33,290 nucleotides of DNA, taken from NCBI GenBank assembly GCA_030630005.1, contig DAOVNY010000004.1, positions 1 through 33,290 on the forward strand. The letters run 5' to 3'. This document shows positions 1 through 9,999 of this stretch, piece by piece. This stretch comes from Bacteroidales bacterium. GTDB lineage: Bacteria > Bacteroidota > Bacteroidia > Bacteroidales > JAIORY01. The notes below the pieces were generated by a model. The model made no database searches. It was given only the letters and a program-made list of their open reading frames with translations, and was not told the DNA's origin. Every line of letters begins with the position of its first letter. The stretch's first letter is position 1. Made by a program: the position numbers and the translations under genes.

Positions 1-1037
1 AAGAAAATTCCTCCGTAAACACTTCCATCACCGGTCAGGAAATAAACATAATCGGGATTTGCCGGTGTAACACCGATAACCCCTCTTGATACGTTAGGAA
101 TGCCTGATGTAATCATTGTCCATGTTTCACCGGTATCTGTTGAACGATAGAATTTTCCGTTCATAGATGCGAAAACAATTTCAGGATTATCGGTTTTAAA
201 TACGATTTCCTTGAAGTTGCCTCCATAGGTTTTGGATTCCCAGTTGGCACCGGCATCATAAGATTTGTAAACACCTCCGCTTGTTGCTGCCAATATTATA
301 TCGGTATTTGTAGGATGCTGAATAAGTCTGCCAACAATTTTATTATCCATCCCTGTGTTTGACATTTCCCATGTTTGTCCACCGTCATAACTTTTCAAAA
401 CACCAAATCCAACGGCATCTCCGGCATCTCTGTCGCCGGTACCGATATAAATTATATCAGGATTATTGTAATCAACAATAATTGAAGAGACTCCAAGAGT
501 TGGCAAATCATCGGTATGGCTTATCCATGTATCACCTGCATCAGTGGTTTTCCATAATCCACCTGAAGGAGCACCAATATATATAATATTTTCGTCGGTA
601 GGATGAAAAGCAATACTGTTTATTCTTCCTAAACCTTGATAACCTCTGTCGGCAAGCGGAATGGTGAAAGGACCTGTATTTGTCCAGTTTCCTGTGAATG
701 ACTTTGATTCGGGATGTTTTTCGAGATAACTAAAATATTCATTCCAATCATGGTTAGCAGGTAAACGATCACCATTAGGTAAAATCCTGAACTGCATCAT
801 ATATTCCCAACGTTTAAACGGCTTCCATCCGCAACCTTTGGTAATTTTCCTGTCTTTCCAGTATTTATTGAAAGCACTAACAGTTTGATAAAAGTTTGCA
901 TTTTGATCTTGCATCATCTCAATCCAATATGGATAATCAGCAGTATCCGGTGGATTTACTGAATTAGTATTTTGTGAAAACCCAAAAAGAAAGAAAAATG
1001 ATAATAATGAAATAAGTAAAATTTTAATCTTTTTCAT
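1..1037 (-). CDS. BNR/sortilin-like beta-propeller exported protein, N-terminal part (runs off the window)
   Basis: Reverse-strand reading is open from CAT at 1035-1037 to the window edge: MKKIKILLISLLSFFFLFGFSQN (signal peptide), then repeated 'GLWKTTDAGDTW', 'GVLKSYDGGQTW', 'GVYKSYDAGANW', 'FYRSTDTGETW' BNR/Asp-box motifs. Missing from the ORF track because it is truncated. Confidence 0.85.
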   Translation of the reverse strand, partial: MKKIKILLISLLSFFFLFGFSQNTNSVNPPDTADYPYWIEMMQDQNANFYQTVSAFNKYWKDRKITKGCGWKPFKRWEYMMQFRILPNGDRLPANHDWNEYFSYLEKHPESKSFTGNWTNTGPFTIPLADRGYQGLGRINSIAFHPTDENIIYIGAPSGGLWKTTDAGDTWISHTDDLPTLGVSSIIVDYNNPDIIYIGTGDRDAGDAVGFGVLKSYDGGQTWEMSNTGMDNKIVGRLIQHPTNTDIILAATSGGVYKSYDAGANWESKTYGGNFKEIVFKTDNPEIVFASMNGKFYRSTDTGETWTMITSGIPNVSRGVIGVTPANPDYVYFLTGDGSVYGGIF

Positions 1038-1180
1038 GACATTTTAAGTTTAATTATTTTTTGGATAAAAATTTCTATGTAAAAGTATAAAATTTAGCCG
1101 TCTTCATGTTTTATTAAAGATGATTTAATAAATTTTATTATTTTTGCACGACAATTTAGAAATTAATATTTCAGGTATTT

Positions 1181-2578
1181 ATGCTAACCAAGCAACATAC
1201 GTTAAAGAGGAAAATAAGTGTATCCGGCACAGGACTACATACGGGAGAAAAGGTTAATATTACTTTTAAACCGGCACATGAAAATCACGGTATAAAATTT
1301 AAGCGAATTGATATAGAAAATCAACCTGTAATAGATGCAGATGTTGATAATGTGGTTGATACTTCCCGTGGAACTACTCTCGAACAAAATGGAGCCAGTA
1401 TTTATACAACTGAACATGTATTGGCTGCAATAATCGGTTCCGGTATTGATAATATTTTAATTGAGCTCGATCAACTTGAAATACCTATTATGGATGGCAG
1501 TTCAAAATATTTTGTTGAAGCTTTCGAAAAAGCAGGTGTTGTTGAGCAAAATGCCAACAGGGAATATATTGAAATAACCTCTAACATTGAATATATCAAT
1601 CCTGGAAATAAAGTCAAAATAACTGCATCTCCATCTGATGATTATAAGATAAATGTTGATATTGATTTTGAGACAAAAGTTTTGAATACACAAAGTGCTA
1701 AACTCAATAATATCAATAATTTTAATGAAGAGATATCAAAATGTAGAACATTTGTTTTTCTTCATGAACTGGAATTTCTTCTTAAAAATGATCTTATTAA
1801 AGGTGGTGATCTTAGCAATGCAATAGTATTTGTAAATAAAAAGGTTTCGCAGAAAGAACTTGATCATTTAGCAACTTTGTTTAACAAGCCAAAAATAAAA
1901 GTATTAAAAGAAGGGATACTTAATAATCTGGAATTACAGTATACTAATGAACCTGCACGTCACAAACTTCTTGATGTAGTTGGTGATCTGGCATTACTTG
2001 GAAAACCAATTAAAGGAACAATTACTGCCAAACGTCCGGGACATACGTCTAATATTCAATTTGCAAAACTTATTAAACAACAATATTTAAAAAATAAATC
2101 AAAAATGAATGAAGTGCTAAACTTTGATCTGAATAAGAAGCCGGTTTTTGATATTAATCAGATCAAAAAAATACTCCCTCACCGGCCTCCGTTTTTATTT
2201 GTCGATAAAATATTAGAATTATCTGATACACATGTTGTAGGATTGAAAAATGTTACAATGAATGAGAATTTCTTTGTTGGACATTTTCCCAATGAACCTA
2301 TTTTCCCTGGTGTAATACAGGTAGAGGCAATGGCTCAAACAGGAGGGATTCTTGTTTTAAATTCAGTTCCCGATCCTGAAAATTACCTTACCTATTTCAT
2401 GAAAATTGACAATGTAAAATTCCGAAAACCTGTTGTTCCAGGCGATACTATCGTATTTGTACTTGAGTTGATTTCACCTATAAGAAGAGGTTTGGCAAAT
2501 ATGAAAGGTAAAGCTTATGTTGGAGGAAAAGTTGTTATGGAAGCAGTTATGCTGGCTCAAATAACAAAAGTAAAATAA
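1181..2578 (+). CDS. lpxC/fabZ: Bifunctional UDP-3-O-acyl-N-acetylglucosamine deacetylase / 3-hydroxyacyl-ACP dehydratase
   Basis: N-terminal LpxC-like (SGTGLHTGEKV, TTEHVLAA, MDGSS); C-terminal FabZ-like (ILPHRPPFLFVDKI, GHFPNEPIFPGVIQVEAMAQ). The fusion is typical of Bacteroidetes. Confidence 0.95.
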   Translation: MLTKQHTLKRKISVSGTGLHTGEKVNITFKPAHENHGIKFKRIDIENQPVIDADVDNVVDTSRGTTLEQNGASIYTTEHVLAAIIGSGIDNILIELDQLEIPIMDGSSKYFVEAFEKAGVVEQNANREYIEITSNIEYINPGNKVKITASPSDDYKINVDIDFETKVLNTQSAKLNNINNFNEEISKCRTFVFLHELEFLLKNDLIKGGDLSNAIVFVNKKVSQKELDHLATLFNKPKIKVLKEGILNNLELQYTNEPARHKLLDVVGDLALLGKPIKGTITAKRPGHTSNIQFAKLIKQQYLKNKSKMNEVLNFDLNKKPVFDINQIKKILPHRPPFLFVDKILELSDTHVVGLKNVTMNENFFVGHFPNEPIFPGVIQVEAMAQTGGILVLNSVPDPENYLTYFMKIDNVKFRKPVVPGDTIVFVLELISPIRRGLANMKGKAYVGGKVVMEAVMLAQITKVK

Positions 2579-2602
2579 TCGGATAATGTAAAAATTAAAG
2601 AC

Positions 2603-3397
2603 ATGAATCAACCATTGGCATATGTTCACCCGCAGGCAAAAATAGCAAGCAATGTTGTTATTGAACCTTTCGTGAATATTGAAAAAAATGTTATTATTGA
2701 GGAAGGAACATGGATAGGATCAAATGTTACGATCATGGAAGGTGCACGGATTGGTAAGAATTGTAAAATATTCCCCGGTGCTGTTATCTCTGCAATTCCA
2801 CAGGATCTGAAATATGATGGAGAGGAAACTATTGTTAAAGTAGGAAATAATACAACTATTCGCGAATTTGTTACAATTAACAGAGGAACAAAAGCTAATT
2901 ACGAAACTGTTGTTGGAAATAATTGTCTTTTAATGGCTTATGTTCACATTGCTCATGATTGTATTATTGGTGATAATGTAATTCTGGCAAATGCAGCAAC
3001 TCTTGCCGGGCACATAATTATTGAAGATTGGGCGATTGTTGGTGGTTTGGTTGCTGTTCACCAGTTTGTAAATATTGGAAAACACGCAATGGTTTCCGGT
3101 GGGGCTTTAGTAAGAAAAGATGTTCCTCCATATTCCAAGGGAGCAAGAGAACCTATGTCGTATGTCGGGGTTAATTCAATAGGCTTGCGTAGAAGAGGGT
3201 TTTCTAATGACCAGATAAACTCAATTCAAGAGATATTCCGAATAATTTATTTAAGAGGATATAACGTGTCTCAGGCTGTTTCGATTATTGAAGCAGATGT
3301 TCCGGTTACACCCGAGCGAGACGAAATACTTTCATTTATTGCAAAATCAAAACGTGGTTTAATGAAAGGATATTCAAAATATCAAAAATCAGAATAA
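2603..3397 (+). CDS. lpxA: Acyl-ACP--UDP-N-acetylglucosamine O-acyltransferase
   Basis: Hexapeptide-repeat protein with LpxA-like C-terminus (VGVNSIGLRRRGFSNDQI); follows lpxC/fabZ. Confidence 0.95.
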   Translation: MNQPLAYVHPQAKIASNVVIEPFVNIEKNVIIEEGTWIGSNVTIMEGARIGKNCKIFPGAVISAIPQDLKYDGEETIVKVGNNTTIREFVTINRGTKANYETVVGNNCLLMAYVHIAHDCIIGDNVILANAATLAGHIIIEDWAIVGGLVAVHQFVNIGKHAMVSGGALVRKDVPPYSKGAREPMSYVGVNSIGLRRRGFSNDQINSIQEIFRIIYLRGYNVSQAVSIIEADVPVTPERDEILSFIAKSKRGLMKGYSKYQKSE

Positions 3398-3410
3398 AAA
3401 TTATTATAAT

Positions 3411-3974
3411 ATGGCTAATACATCGGATATCAGAAACGGACTTTGTATAAAATTTAATAGTGAATTATGGTCTATTGTTGAATTTTTGCATGTTAAACCG
3501 GGAAAAGGTGGTGCATTTGTTAGAACAAAACTAAAAAATCTAAAAACAGGAAAAGTGCTGGCACATACATTTCCTGCAAGTGCAAAAATAGATGACCAGA
3601 GAGTTGAGCGTCGGAAATATCAATTTCTTTACAAACAAGAATCCTTATTTCATTTTATGAATTCCGAGACTTTTGAACAAACATTTATTGATGAAGCTTT
3701 GTTAGATGCTCCAGGTTTGTTAAAAGAAGGACTTGAAGTTGAAATACTTTTCCATGTTGAAACCGAGACACCTCTTTCGTGTGATATGCCGGCTTACGTT
3801 GTGCTTGAAATTACATATACCGAGCCTGGAGAAAAAGGAAATACAGCTACCAATGCTTTAAAAAATGCAACTGTTGAAACCGGTACTATTGTAAAAGTTC
3901 CACTTTTTATCAATATTGGTGATAAAATAAAAGTTGATACTCGCTCAGGTCAATATTCGGAGAGAGTGAAATAG
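3411..3974 (+). CDS. efp: Elongation factor P
   Basis: KPGKGGAFVRTKLKNLKTGKV and C-terminal KVPLFINIGDKIKVDTRSGQYSERVK. Confidence 0.96.
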   Translation: MANTSDIRNGLCIKFNSELWSIVEFLHVKPGKGGAFVRTKLKNLKTGKVLAHTFPASAKIDDQRVERRKYQFLYKQESLFHFMNSETFEQTFIDEALLDAPGLLKEGLEVEILFHVETETPLSCDMPAYVVLEITYTEPGEKGNTATNALKNATVETGTIVKVPLFINIGDKIKVDTRSGQYSERVK

Positions 3975-4002
3975 ATGAACTGATAAATTTTTTATACCGG
4001 AA

Positions 4003-4935
4003 ATGAAATTAAATTCAAATCTTAAAGTAAGTGAAGTTGCTCAACTTCTTAATGCAGAATATATCGGAAACTCTGATCATCTGATTAGTGGTATTAATGA
4101 AATTCACATGGTAGAGGTTGGTGATATTACTTTTGTCGATCATTCGAAATATTACAATAAAGCATTAAATTCTAAGGCTACTACTATTATCATCAACAAA
4201 AAAGTTGATTGTCCTGAGGGGAAAGCATTAATAATTTCTAAAGATCCTTTTAGTGATTATGTGAGTTTAGTAAAAAAATTCAGACCATTTGAATCTTGTT
4301 CAGACTTAATCAGCAAAACTGCCGAAATAGGCAAGGGAACAATTTTACAACCCGGAGTTTTTATTGGTAATAATGTTAAAATTGGTAAAAATTGTATAAT
4401 CCATTCAAATGTGAGTATTTATGATTTTTGCGAAATAGAAGATAATGTAATTATCCATGCTAATTCTGTAATTGGTGCTGATGCATTTTATTTTCAGAGA
4501 CGTAAGCAAGGGTATAAAAAATTTGAATCCTGTGGCAGAGTATTATTGAAAAACAATGTTGAGGTGGGTGCTCTTTGCTCAATTGATAAAGGAGTTTCGG
4601 GGGATACAATTATTGATGAAGGTACTAAATTAGACAACCATTGTCAGATAGGTCATGATACATATATCGGAAAAAATTGCCTGATTGGTTCTCATGCTGC
4701 GATTGCCGGTGTTACAAAAATTGAGGATGATGTAATACTGTGGGGACGGGTTGCTGTAGATAAAGATTTGGTTATTGGGAAAGGTGCAGTAGTTTTAGGT
4801 ACTTCGGGTGTAGATAAAAATATCGAAGGGGGCAAAACATACTTTGGTGTCCCAGCCGAAGAAGCAAGAAAAAAATGGAAAGAATTGGCTGCGCTCCGGC
4901 AGCTTCCCGGTATTCTGAAAAAAAATAAATTCTGA
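4003..4935 (+). CDS. lpxD: UDP-3-O-acylglucosamine N-acyltransferase-like hexapeptide transferase
   Basis: LpxD-type N-terminus (LKVSEVAQLLNAEYIGN) plus left-handed beta-helix repeats (IGADAFYFQRRKQGYKKF, LDNHCQIGHDTYIGKNCLI). Confidence 0.85.
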   Translation: MKLNSNLKVSEVAQLLNAEYIGNSDHLISGINEIHMVEVGDITFVDHSKYYNKALNSKATTIIINKKVDCPEGKALIISKDPFSDYVSLVKKFRPFESCSDLISKTAEIGKGTILQPGVFIGNNVKIGKNCIIHSNVSIYDFCEIEDNVIIHANSVIGADAFYFQRRKQGYKKFESCGRVLLKNNVEVGALCSIDKGVSGDTIIDEGTKLDNHCQIGHDTYIGKNCLIGSHAAIAGVTKIEDDVILWGRVAVDKDLVIGKGAVVLGTSGVDKNIEGGKTYFGVPAEEARKKWKELAALRQLPGILKKNKF

Positions 4936-4937
4936 GA

Positions 4938-6386
4938 TCAGATTTTATTACCCGGAGTATCAACTTCGGGTTTTTTGTTTAAATAATAAATATCAAGAGT
5001 AACAATTATTGCAATAAACCCCCAAAAAGGCACCGAAGCTTTATCTGTATCAAGAAAATTATTTAATAATCCATGAACAAAGTATGTTATTAAACCCAAT
5101 ACAGTTGCCAAACTAATGAGTTTGATTTCTTTATTTTCTGATTTTCGGTAAACTCTTAGTCCTGTTCTTATAGAAAATATCACTAATAAAATAACTAATA
5201 GAGAACCCACAACTCCCATTTCGGCAAGAGGACCAATATATTCACTGTGTGCATTACCCTTATCTCCTGCATTAGTACTTATTATAGTTTTTTCTTTTGA
5301 GCTCTGAAACGAGGCATAGAAAAACTGATAAGTACCGGGACCCCAGCCCCAAAATGGTTTTTCATTAAACATTCTTATTGCAGATTGCCACCTGTTTATC
5401 CTTTCCAGATTTGAAGCATCGGACGAAATATTGGAGATTGATTGAATATGTTCGATGAAATTTGCTGATGAGTCTTGTTTATTTCTTTCTAATGAATCGA
5501 TGATCTGGTTTTGAAAGCTCAGAAATAATCCGATTACTAAAGCAATGGAAAGTAATATCCATCTGAATTTGATTTTGAGAATAATAATAAGAAATACTGC
5601 AAATGAAACCACCAAACTTATCCATGCTGCCCTGCTATACGAAAAGAAAAGAGCAATAAACAAAATGCCGGTAATAATAATAGCAAAAAGTTTGTAAGTA
5701 CGACTATAATTCTTATTAAAAGAAAATCCAATAAATATTGGAATAAAAAAAGCTAAAATAGTACCATAAGCCGTATGGTCATTATAAAATGGATTCATTA
5801 CCCAATGACCGGCTTCTTCGCTAAACCCTCTTAATGCATGATTGTAAATTGTATAAAAAATCACACCCAATAATGGAATAACATATAACCATGAAAAAAG
5901 TTTAATGTTTTTGTAATCTTTAAATAGATATATTCCAAGAAAATAAAACGGAATAACAAACCATAAGCGTGCAATCAAATATTTGAATGAAACAAGAGGT
6001 AGTTCACTCGTAAGACTTGTGAAAAACATCCAAAATAAGCTCAATAAAATGATAATACTTATGGGATGTTTTAATATTTTAATATCATAAGTACTGGTAT
6101 AAAATAATCTTATTATAAAAATAAGTACTACGCCTGCCAATAATGGTTCAGTAGGTAATGAGATTCCAAACCCTGTATCGAAACTCCTGATATTTACCGC
6201 AATAGGAGTAAGAAAAACGATGAGCAATAATATTTTATCAAGAGAAATGAAATACAAAACAAAGAAAAATAAAACAGCAGGTATTATTAACGACCAGTAT
6301 ATTTCTTTGGTCAGTAATATTGTATTTAGTATTATAAAAAGAATACTAAATACATAAACCAATAATATTTTATTTTTCTTTGACAA
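4938..6386 (-). CDS. O-antigen ligase / polymerase family membrane protein (Wzy/WaaL-like)
   Basis: Polytopic membrane protein; 'FWGWGPGTYQFFYASFQ ... NAHSEYIGPLAEMGVVGSLLVI' is an O-antigen ligase (Wzy_C) signature. Confidence 0.85.
   Translation of the reverse strand: MSKKNKILLVYVFSILFIILNTILLTKEIYWSLIIPAVLFFFVLYFISLDKILLLIVFLTPIAVNIRSFDTGFGISLPTEPLLAGVVLIFIIRLFYTSTYDIKILKHPISIIILLSLFWMFFTSLTSELPLVSFKYLIARLWFVIPFYFLGIYLFKDYKNIKLFSWLYVIPLLGVIFYTIYNHALRGFSEEAGHWVMNPFYNDHTAYGTILAFFIPIFIGFSFNKNYSRTYKLFAIIITGILFIALFFSYSRAAWISLVVSFAVFLIIILKIKFRWILLSIALVIGLFLSFQNQIIDSLERNKQDSSANFIEHIQSISNISSDASNLERINRWQSAIRMFNEKPFWGWGPGTYQFFYASFQSSKEKTIISTNAGDKGNAHSEYIGPLAEMGVVGSLLVILLVIFSIRTGLRVYRKSENKEIKLISLATVLGLITYFVHGLLNNFLDTDKASVPFWGFIAIIVTLDIYYLNKKPEVDTPGNKI
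4950..4977 (+). terminator. Putative Rho-independent terminator at the convergent lpxD / O-antigen ligase junction
   Basis: ACCCGGAG-TATCAA-CTTCGGGT stem-loop (one G-U pair) followed by TTTTTTG. Confidence 0.6.
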
Positions 6387-6410
6387 AATAATTTTCTTCA
6401 GAGTTAATGA

Positions 6411-7373
6411 TTATTTAGAATTTCTGTAAACTTGATAATTTTCAATGATCATAATAACAATTAGTGAAAGAAAGAAAGTTGCAATAGCAGTAATAACAAC
6501 GATCAACCATCTTATCGGATAGGCTTTTTTGTCGGCAGGATAAGGGGTGGTAATCATTGTATAATACGTTAATTCCTTATTTATATCAATATATGCCTGA
6601 TCATTTGCCATTTTGTATTGTCCATATTCCTCAATTAAGTCATAGAATCTGTCATTATATTTCACCCACTCACCTCCTTTTTCTTCAATATTTTTCTTTA
6701 ACTTCAAAACTTCCTTTGTGTTGATTTGCATCACATTATCACCATCAATAGTACGCAAAAATCCCTTGGCAACCTCTCTTGATTGGTTAGGATAATCTAC
6801 AATTCCATAGTTATTTCGTAATTCTGATAAAAATCCTTCAGTTGAATCTATTTCGGTTTGTTTTCTATACAATTTATCCGTACTCATTAAATATGTTTCC
6901 ATATATTTTTTTCTATGTTCTCTTAATACTTTATTATTAAAAAATTTTATAATTGCATTAGCCATTTTACAAGCAATTTCTGGATTCTTGTCAAGAACAA
7001 CTATACTAACTGCCTCAAAAAGCGTTTTACTAATTTTTACATTTTTATTATACTCATTTATTACGTGTGTATAAAAGTATTTATCGTGTTTATTAATTTT
7101 ATAATGCTCCACTAAATCAAACTTTTGTATTACACTATCCATAATAGATCGAGATTGAAAAAATTGAAGCATCTGCTCTGTTTCACTCTCCTCTGAATAA
7201 GAAGTAAGATTTGCCGGATAAACAACCGCATTAGACTTAAATAGTGGAGTAATAAATATTGAACCGGAGAATATTACAGCACAGATAATAGATAACAAAA
7301 CAATAATAATAAAATGAATCTTCCATTTGAAGATCAATTTTAAAATATTAATACTACTCTTAAAATTTTCCAT
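6411..7373 (-). CDS. Wzz-like chain-length determinant protein
   Basis: N-terminal TM after KWKIHFIIIVLLS, coiled coil, 'KKAYPIRWLIVVITAIATFFLSLIVIMIIE' C-terminal TM. Confidence 0.75.
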   Translation of the reverse strand: MENFKSSINILKLIFKWKIHFIIIVLLSIICAVIFSGSIFITPLFKSNAVVYPANLTSYSEESETEQMLQFFQSRSIMDSVIQKFDLVEHYKINKHDKYFYTHVINEYNKNVKISKTLFEAVSIVVLDKNPEIACKMANAIIKFFNNKVLREHRKKYMETYLMSTDKLYRKQTEIDSTEGFLSELRNNYGIVDYPNQSREVAKGFLRTIDGDNVMQINTKEVLKLKKNIEEKGGEWVKYNDRFYDLIEEYGQYKMANDQAYIDINKELTYYTMITTPYPADKKAYPIRWLIVVITAIATFFLSLIVIMIIENYQVYRNSK

Positions 7374-7478
7374 TTTGACAGGTGTTTTAATAATTGATGA
7401 ACCTCTTTTAACTTTAATTGAGCCTTCTTTTTATTTATTATATCTTTACTTTTTTTAAAGGAGACATTAAATAAGTTG

Positions 7479-8528
7479 TTAAACTTGATTTTTAAAAATT
7501 TCCTTTTTTTTATTTTTTATTTTTTCTAAATTTTCAATAATTATCAATACTAAAATACTAAAAAATGCTGCTGAAAAAGCAGAAACCAACACAATTAGCC
7601 ATCTGATAGGGTAAGACTTTTTTTCAGCTTTGAAGGCATGATTTACAATAAATTTCTGTGGTAGTACTTGTTCGGCATCTATTCGAGCTTCTTCATATCT
7701 GGCTTTTACTATACTAAGTTGTTCAATATCATATTCCAGTCCATCTCTTAATGTTACATAAGCGCCACCGTAATTAGCAAGGACATTAAGTTTTTTCTCA
7801 AGTCTTTTTATGCTTTGTTGATTCCCTTTGGCTATTTCAATAGCAAGTTGTTGGTTAATCATTTCTGCTTGAGATTCATAATCATGTACTCCGAGTTTTC
7901 TGAGGATTAATAATGAATCTTCAGTTTCTTTTATCTGGGATTTAAGTCGCAGGTATTCTTTTTCAACAATTTGGAAACCCTTAAAAGATCTTTCTTTTTT
8001 GATTTCATTTACAGTTGAATCGAGAAGTATCGAAATATCATTAGCAATGTTTGCTGCCATCTGTGGGTCTTTATCCAAAACAGAAATTTTGACAGCCATG
8101 TATTTAGTTCGTCGGAAAGAAACGTTGCTTTCGTATTCACGATTTACTTTTGTATTTATGTATTTCGAGTCTTTGTCAATCTTATAATAATTCATAAGAT
8201 CGTGCTTTTCTACTATCCTGTTTCTTATCTTATTTGAATTCAGTATCTGTAACATTCTTTCGGCTTGTTCATCTTCTCCAAATTCTAATATATCTTTTTT
8301 ATTATTTATTTTATTTCCAAGTAAAGCTTGTGAAATTGAGTTGCTTGATGTCGGAAATAAAATTACCGTTGATTTATATTTCGGCGTAATAAAAAAAGGA
8401 GAAGAGAAAATAAATGAAGCAACAACAGCAAGGATAACTATGATTATCAAAGGTTGTCTCCATTTGTACAAAAAATAAATAAAACCGGATGAATCAAAAT
8501 ACCCGTTATTAATTATTCGATTAACCAT
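7479..8528 (-). CDS. Wzz-like chain-length determinant protein (paralogue of the neighbour)
   Basis: Same two-TM architecture and C-terminal 'KSYPIRWLIVLVSAFSAAFFSILVLIIIE'. Confidence 0.75.
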   Translation of the reverse strand: MVNRIINNGYFDSSGFIYFLYKWRQPLIIIVILAVVASFIFSSPFFITPKYKSTVILFPTSSNSISQALLGNKINNKKDILEFGEDEQAERMLQILNSNKIRNRIVEKHDLMNYYKIDKDSKYINTKVNREYESNVSFRRTKYMAVKISVLDKDPQMAANIANDISILLDSTVNEIKKERSFKGFQIVEKEYLRLKSQIKETEDSLLILRKLGVHDYESQAEMINQQLAIEIAKGNQQSIKRLEKKLNVLANYGGAYVTLRDGLEYDIEQLSIVKARYEEARIDAEQVLPQKFIVNHAFKAEKKSYPIRWLIVLVSAFSAAFFSILVLIIIENLEKIKNKKKEIFKNQV

Positions 8529-8706
8529 TGTAATAATTTTAGGTTTTATAAATGAGTGTTCAAAAGTAGAAAATTTTATTTATTGAGCAAATATTTATTG
8601 ATAATTATTTAGAGTTTGTATATAAAATAAACATTTAGAAACATTTAAAAATTGTATTTTTGCGCCTTTATAAAAAGTAGTTTAATTTCAATAAAATAAA
8701 TATCAA

Positions 8707-9915
8707 ATGAAAAGTAATTTATTATCAGACAGAGTTAGGAATTTAACCGAATCAGCTACACTTGAAATGACCCGTCGTAGCAGGATGTTGAAATCTCAGG
8801 GTTATGATGTCATCACTTTAAGTATCGGTGAACCGGATTTTAATACTCCCGAAGCAATTAAAGATGAAGCAAAAAATGCAATCGACAATAATAAAACTCA
8901 TTATACACCTGTATCGGGTCTTCCGGAACTTCGTGAGGCAATTGCCGAAAAATTGAAAAGAGATAACAATCTGGATTATGATGTTGATCAAATAATAGTT
9001 TCTAATGGTGCAAAACAATCTATTGCTAATGTGGTTTTATGTCTTATCAATTCCGGTGATGAGGTTATTATCCCTTCTCCTTACTGGGTTTCGTATCCTG
9101 AGTTTGTTCATATTGCCGAAGGAAAAATTGTAGAAATCCCAACAACTATTGACACTGATTTTAAAATTACAGCCGAACAACTTGAGAATGCAATCACTGA
9201 AAAAACAAAAGCTATTATTTTTAGTTCTCCCAGCAATCCTACAGGAATGCTTTATTCTGAGGATGAACTGAGAAAAATCGCTGAAGTAATTTCTAAACAT
9301 AAAAATATTGTTATCATTTCTGATGAAATTTATGAATACATAAACTTTTCGGGAAAACACAGGAGCATTGCAGAATTTGATTTTGTTAAAGATCAGGTTG
9401 TAGTTATTAACGGGGTTTCTAAAGGATATGCGATGACCGGTTGGAGAATAGGTTATGCTGCCGCCCCAAAATATCTTGCCAAAGCTTGCGATATTATTCA
9501 GGGACAATATACTTCGGGTGCTTCGTCAATATCACAGATGGCTGCGTTGAAAGCTGTACAAACAGGAAAGGATTCTTCAAGTGAAATAAAAAATATGCTT
9601 AAGGCTTTTAAAGAAAGAAGAGATCTGGTTTATGGATTGTTGAGCGAAGTTCCCGGTATTAAAGCAAATATGCCGGATGGAGCATTTTATTTCTTCCCTG
9701 ATGTGAGTTCCTATTACGGAAAATCAAATGGTGAAACAAACATCAAAAACAGTAAAGATTTTTGTATGTATATTCTCGAAAAAGTTCATGTAGCATTGGT
9801 TCCCGGAGCTGCTTTTGGCAATCCTGATTGTGTGAGACTTTCTTATGCAACTTCCAACGAACTTCTTATAGAAGCAATAAAAAGGATTAAATCTGCTTTG
9901 GCAGAGTTGAAATAA
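8707..9915 (+). CDS. Pyridoxal-phosphate aminotransferase (aspartate aminotransferase family)
   Basis: SIGEPDFNTPEAIKDEAKNAI, SNGAKQSI, SSPSNPTGMLYS, SDEIYEYI, GVSKGYAMTGWRIGY. Confidence 0.93.
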   Translation: MKSNLLSDRVRNLTESATLEMTRRSRMLKSQGYDVITLSIGEPDFNTPEAIKDEAKNAIDNNKTHYTPVSGLPELREAIAEKLKRDNNLDYDVDQIIVSNGAKQSIANVVLCLINSGDEVIIPSPYWVSYPEFVHIAEGKIVEIPTTIDTDFKITAEQLENAITEKTKAIIFSSPSNPTGMLYSEDELRKIAEVISKHKNIVIISDEIYEYINFSGKHRSIAEFDFVKDQVVVINGVSKGYAMTGWRIGYAAAPKYLAKACDIIQGQYTSGASSISQMAALKAVQTGKDSSSEIKNMLKAFKERRDLVYGLLSEVPGIKANMPDGAFYFFPDVSSYYGKSNGETNIKNSKDFCMYILEKVHVALVPGAAFGNPDCVRLSYATSNELLIEAIKRIKSALAELK

Positions 9916-9999
9916 TTATAACTCTATGTTGAATTAGATTTATTAATCACAATTATTGTTCTGATAAAATAATTACATTTGTTTTTTGTTATAATAGTT

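Noticed and set aside
1181-2578. LpxC-FabZ fusion as a novelty
   Set aside because: Well-known gene fusion in Bacteroidetes.
9037-9507. 156-aa minus-strand ORF inside the aminotransferase gene
   Set aside because: Fully antisense to a clear PLP-aminotransferase; composition (FNKI, NNYN, KIF) is a codon shadow, no family resemblance.
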